In this document: piece by piece, positions 5,178 through 5,378 of the stretch
How the letters are laid out: every line of letters starts with the position of its first letter
How positions within the stretch are numbered: position 1 is the stretch's first letter
DNA from: an uncultured Litorilinea sp.
GTDB taxonomy: Bacteria > Chloroflexota > Anaerolineae > Caldilineales > Caldilineaceae
DNA: 5,378 nt
Reading direction: 5' to 3'
Assembly: GCA_946885925.1 (NCBI GenBank)
Contig: CAMPHP010000285.1
Coordinates: 1-5,378 of the forward strand
The notes under the pieces: model-generated
Database searches by the model: none
What the model was told of the DNA's origin: nothing
The model's input: only the letters and a program-made list of their open reading frames with translations
Made by a program: the position numbers and the translations under genes

Positions 5178-5378
5178 ATGAACGAAGACATTTTTAAGGG
5201 CAAATGGAATCAGTTCAAGGGCCAAGCTAAACAGACATGGGGCAACCTGACTGACAGCGACATTGCCCGCGCAGAAGGTAGCTATGACGAGTTCGTTGGC
5301 ATTCTGCAAGAACGCTACGGCTGGGAACGCAGCCGCGCCGAACAAGAAGTCGAGGACTTCTTCGAGCTTCAGAAGTGG
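5178..5378 (+). CDS. CsbD family small stress protein (partial, runs off the window)
   Basis: The first 67 codons are present, with no stop before the window end. The N-terminus MNEDIFKGKWNQFKGQAK, then TWGNLTDSDIARAEG, then LQERYGW and EVEDFF match the CsbD/YjbJ family (PF05532). These are small, charged, soluble helical proteins of about 60-75 residues. Family members are induced by general stress (B. subtilis CsbD belongs to the sigma-B regulon, and E. coli YjbJ is abundant under stress), but their biochemical role is not established. From family length, few codons are probably missing. The gene stands alone on the + strand, 191 bp after the hydrolase gene, and looks like its own transcription unit. 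Confidence 0.9.
   Translation, partial: MNEDIFKGKWNQFKGQAKQTWGNLTDSDIARAEGSYDEFVGILQERYGWERSRAEQEVEDFFELQKW

Noticed and set aside
5139..5345. 68-codon - strand open frame opposite the CsbD gene
   Set aside because: The + strand frame has a strong ribosome binding site and a clear family match, so the antisense frame is a shadow.

Overview
The window is a bacterial chromosomal segment with moderate GC and ordinary genes separated by unusually long, repeat-rich intergenic DNA. The organism is probably a member of the Chloroflexota. This rests on the style of the Tat lipoprotein leader (SRRNFLK followed by LAAC), a DrrC-type short UvrA, a CsbD-type small protein and the spacer structure. It is an inference from gene style, not proof.

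Layout. Bases 2-64 hold the last codons of a short-chain dehydrogenase/reductase on the + strand. A perfect 14-bp stem (111-153) separates it from a convergent 749-residue UvrA-like protein on the - strand (167-2416). That protein keeps both ABC ATPase modules but lacks the UvrB-binding region of canonical UvrA. Bases 2417-3289 hold no convincing gene. They carry a 17-bp tandem duplication, a 211-bp segment bounded by perfect 13-bp inverted repeats, a consensus sigma-70 promoter (2870-2897), three 14-bp tandem repeats, three 16-bp tandem repeats and a 9-bp stem. The promoter faces a 63-codon frame (3290-3481) that encodes a textbook Tat/lipoprotein signal peptide and then stops, most likely the stub of a solute-binding protein. 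Next comes a hairpin-rich spacer (3482-3738) with another tandem duplication (13 bp x 2). It is followed by a membrane-anchored serine beta-lactamase/DD-peptidase-fold hydrolase (3739-4986) and the start of a CsbD-family small protein (5178 to the window end).

The genes do not form an evident pathway. UvrA-like, beta-lactamase-fold and CsbD proteins could all be linked loosely to stress or toxic compounds, but each seems to be its own transcription unit. No complete undescribed system is visible. The most unusual material is non-coding: four separate short tandem duplications, the 211-bp inverted-repeat-bounded segment, and a long leader attached to a truncated lipoprotein gene.
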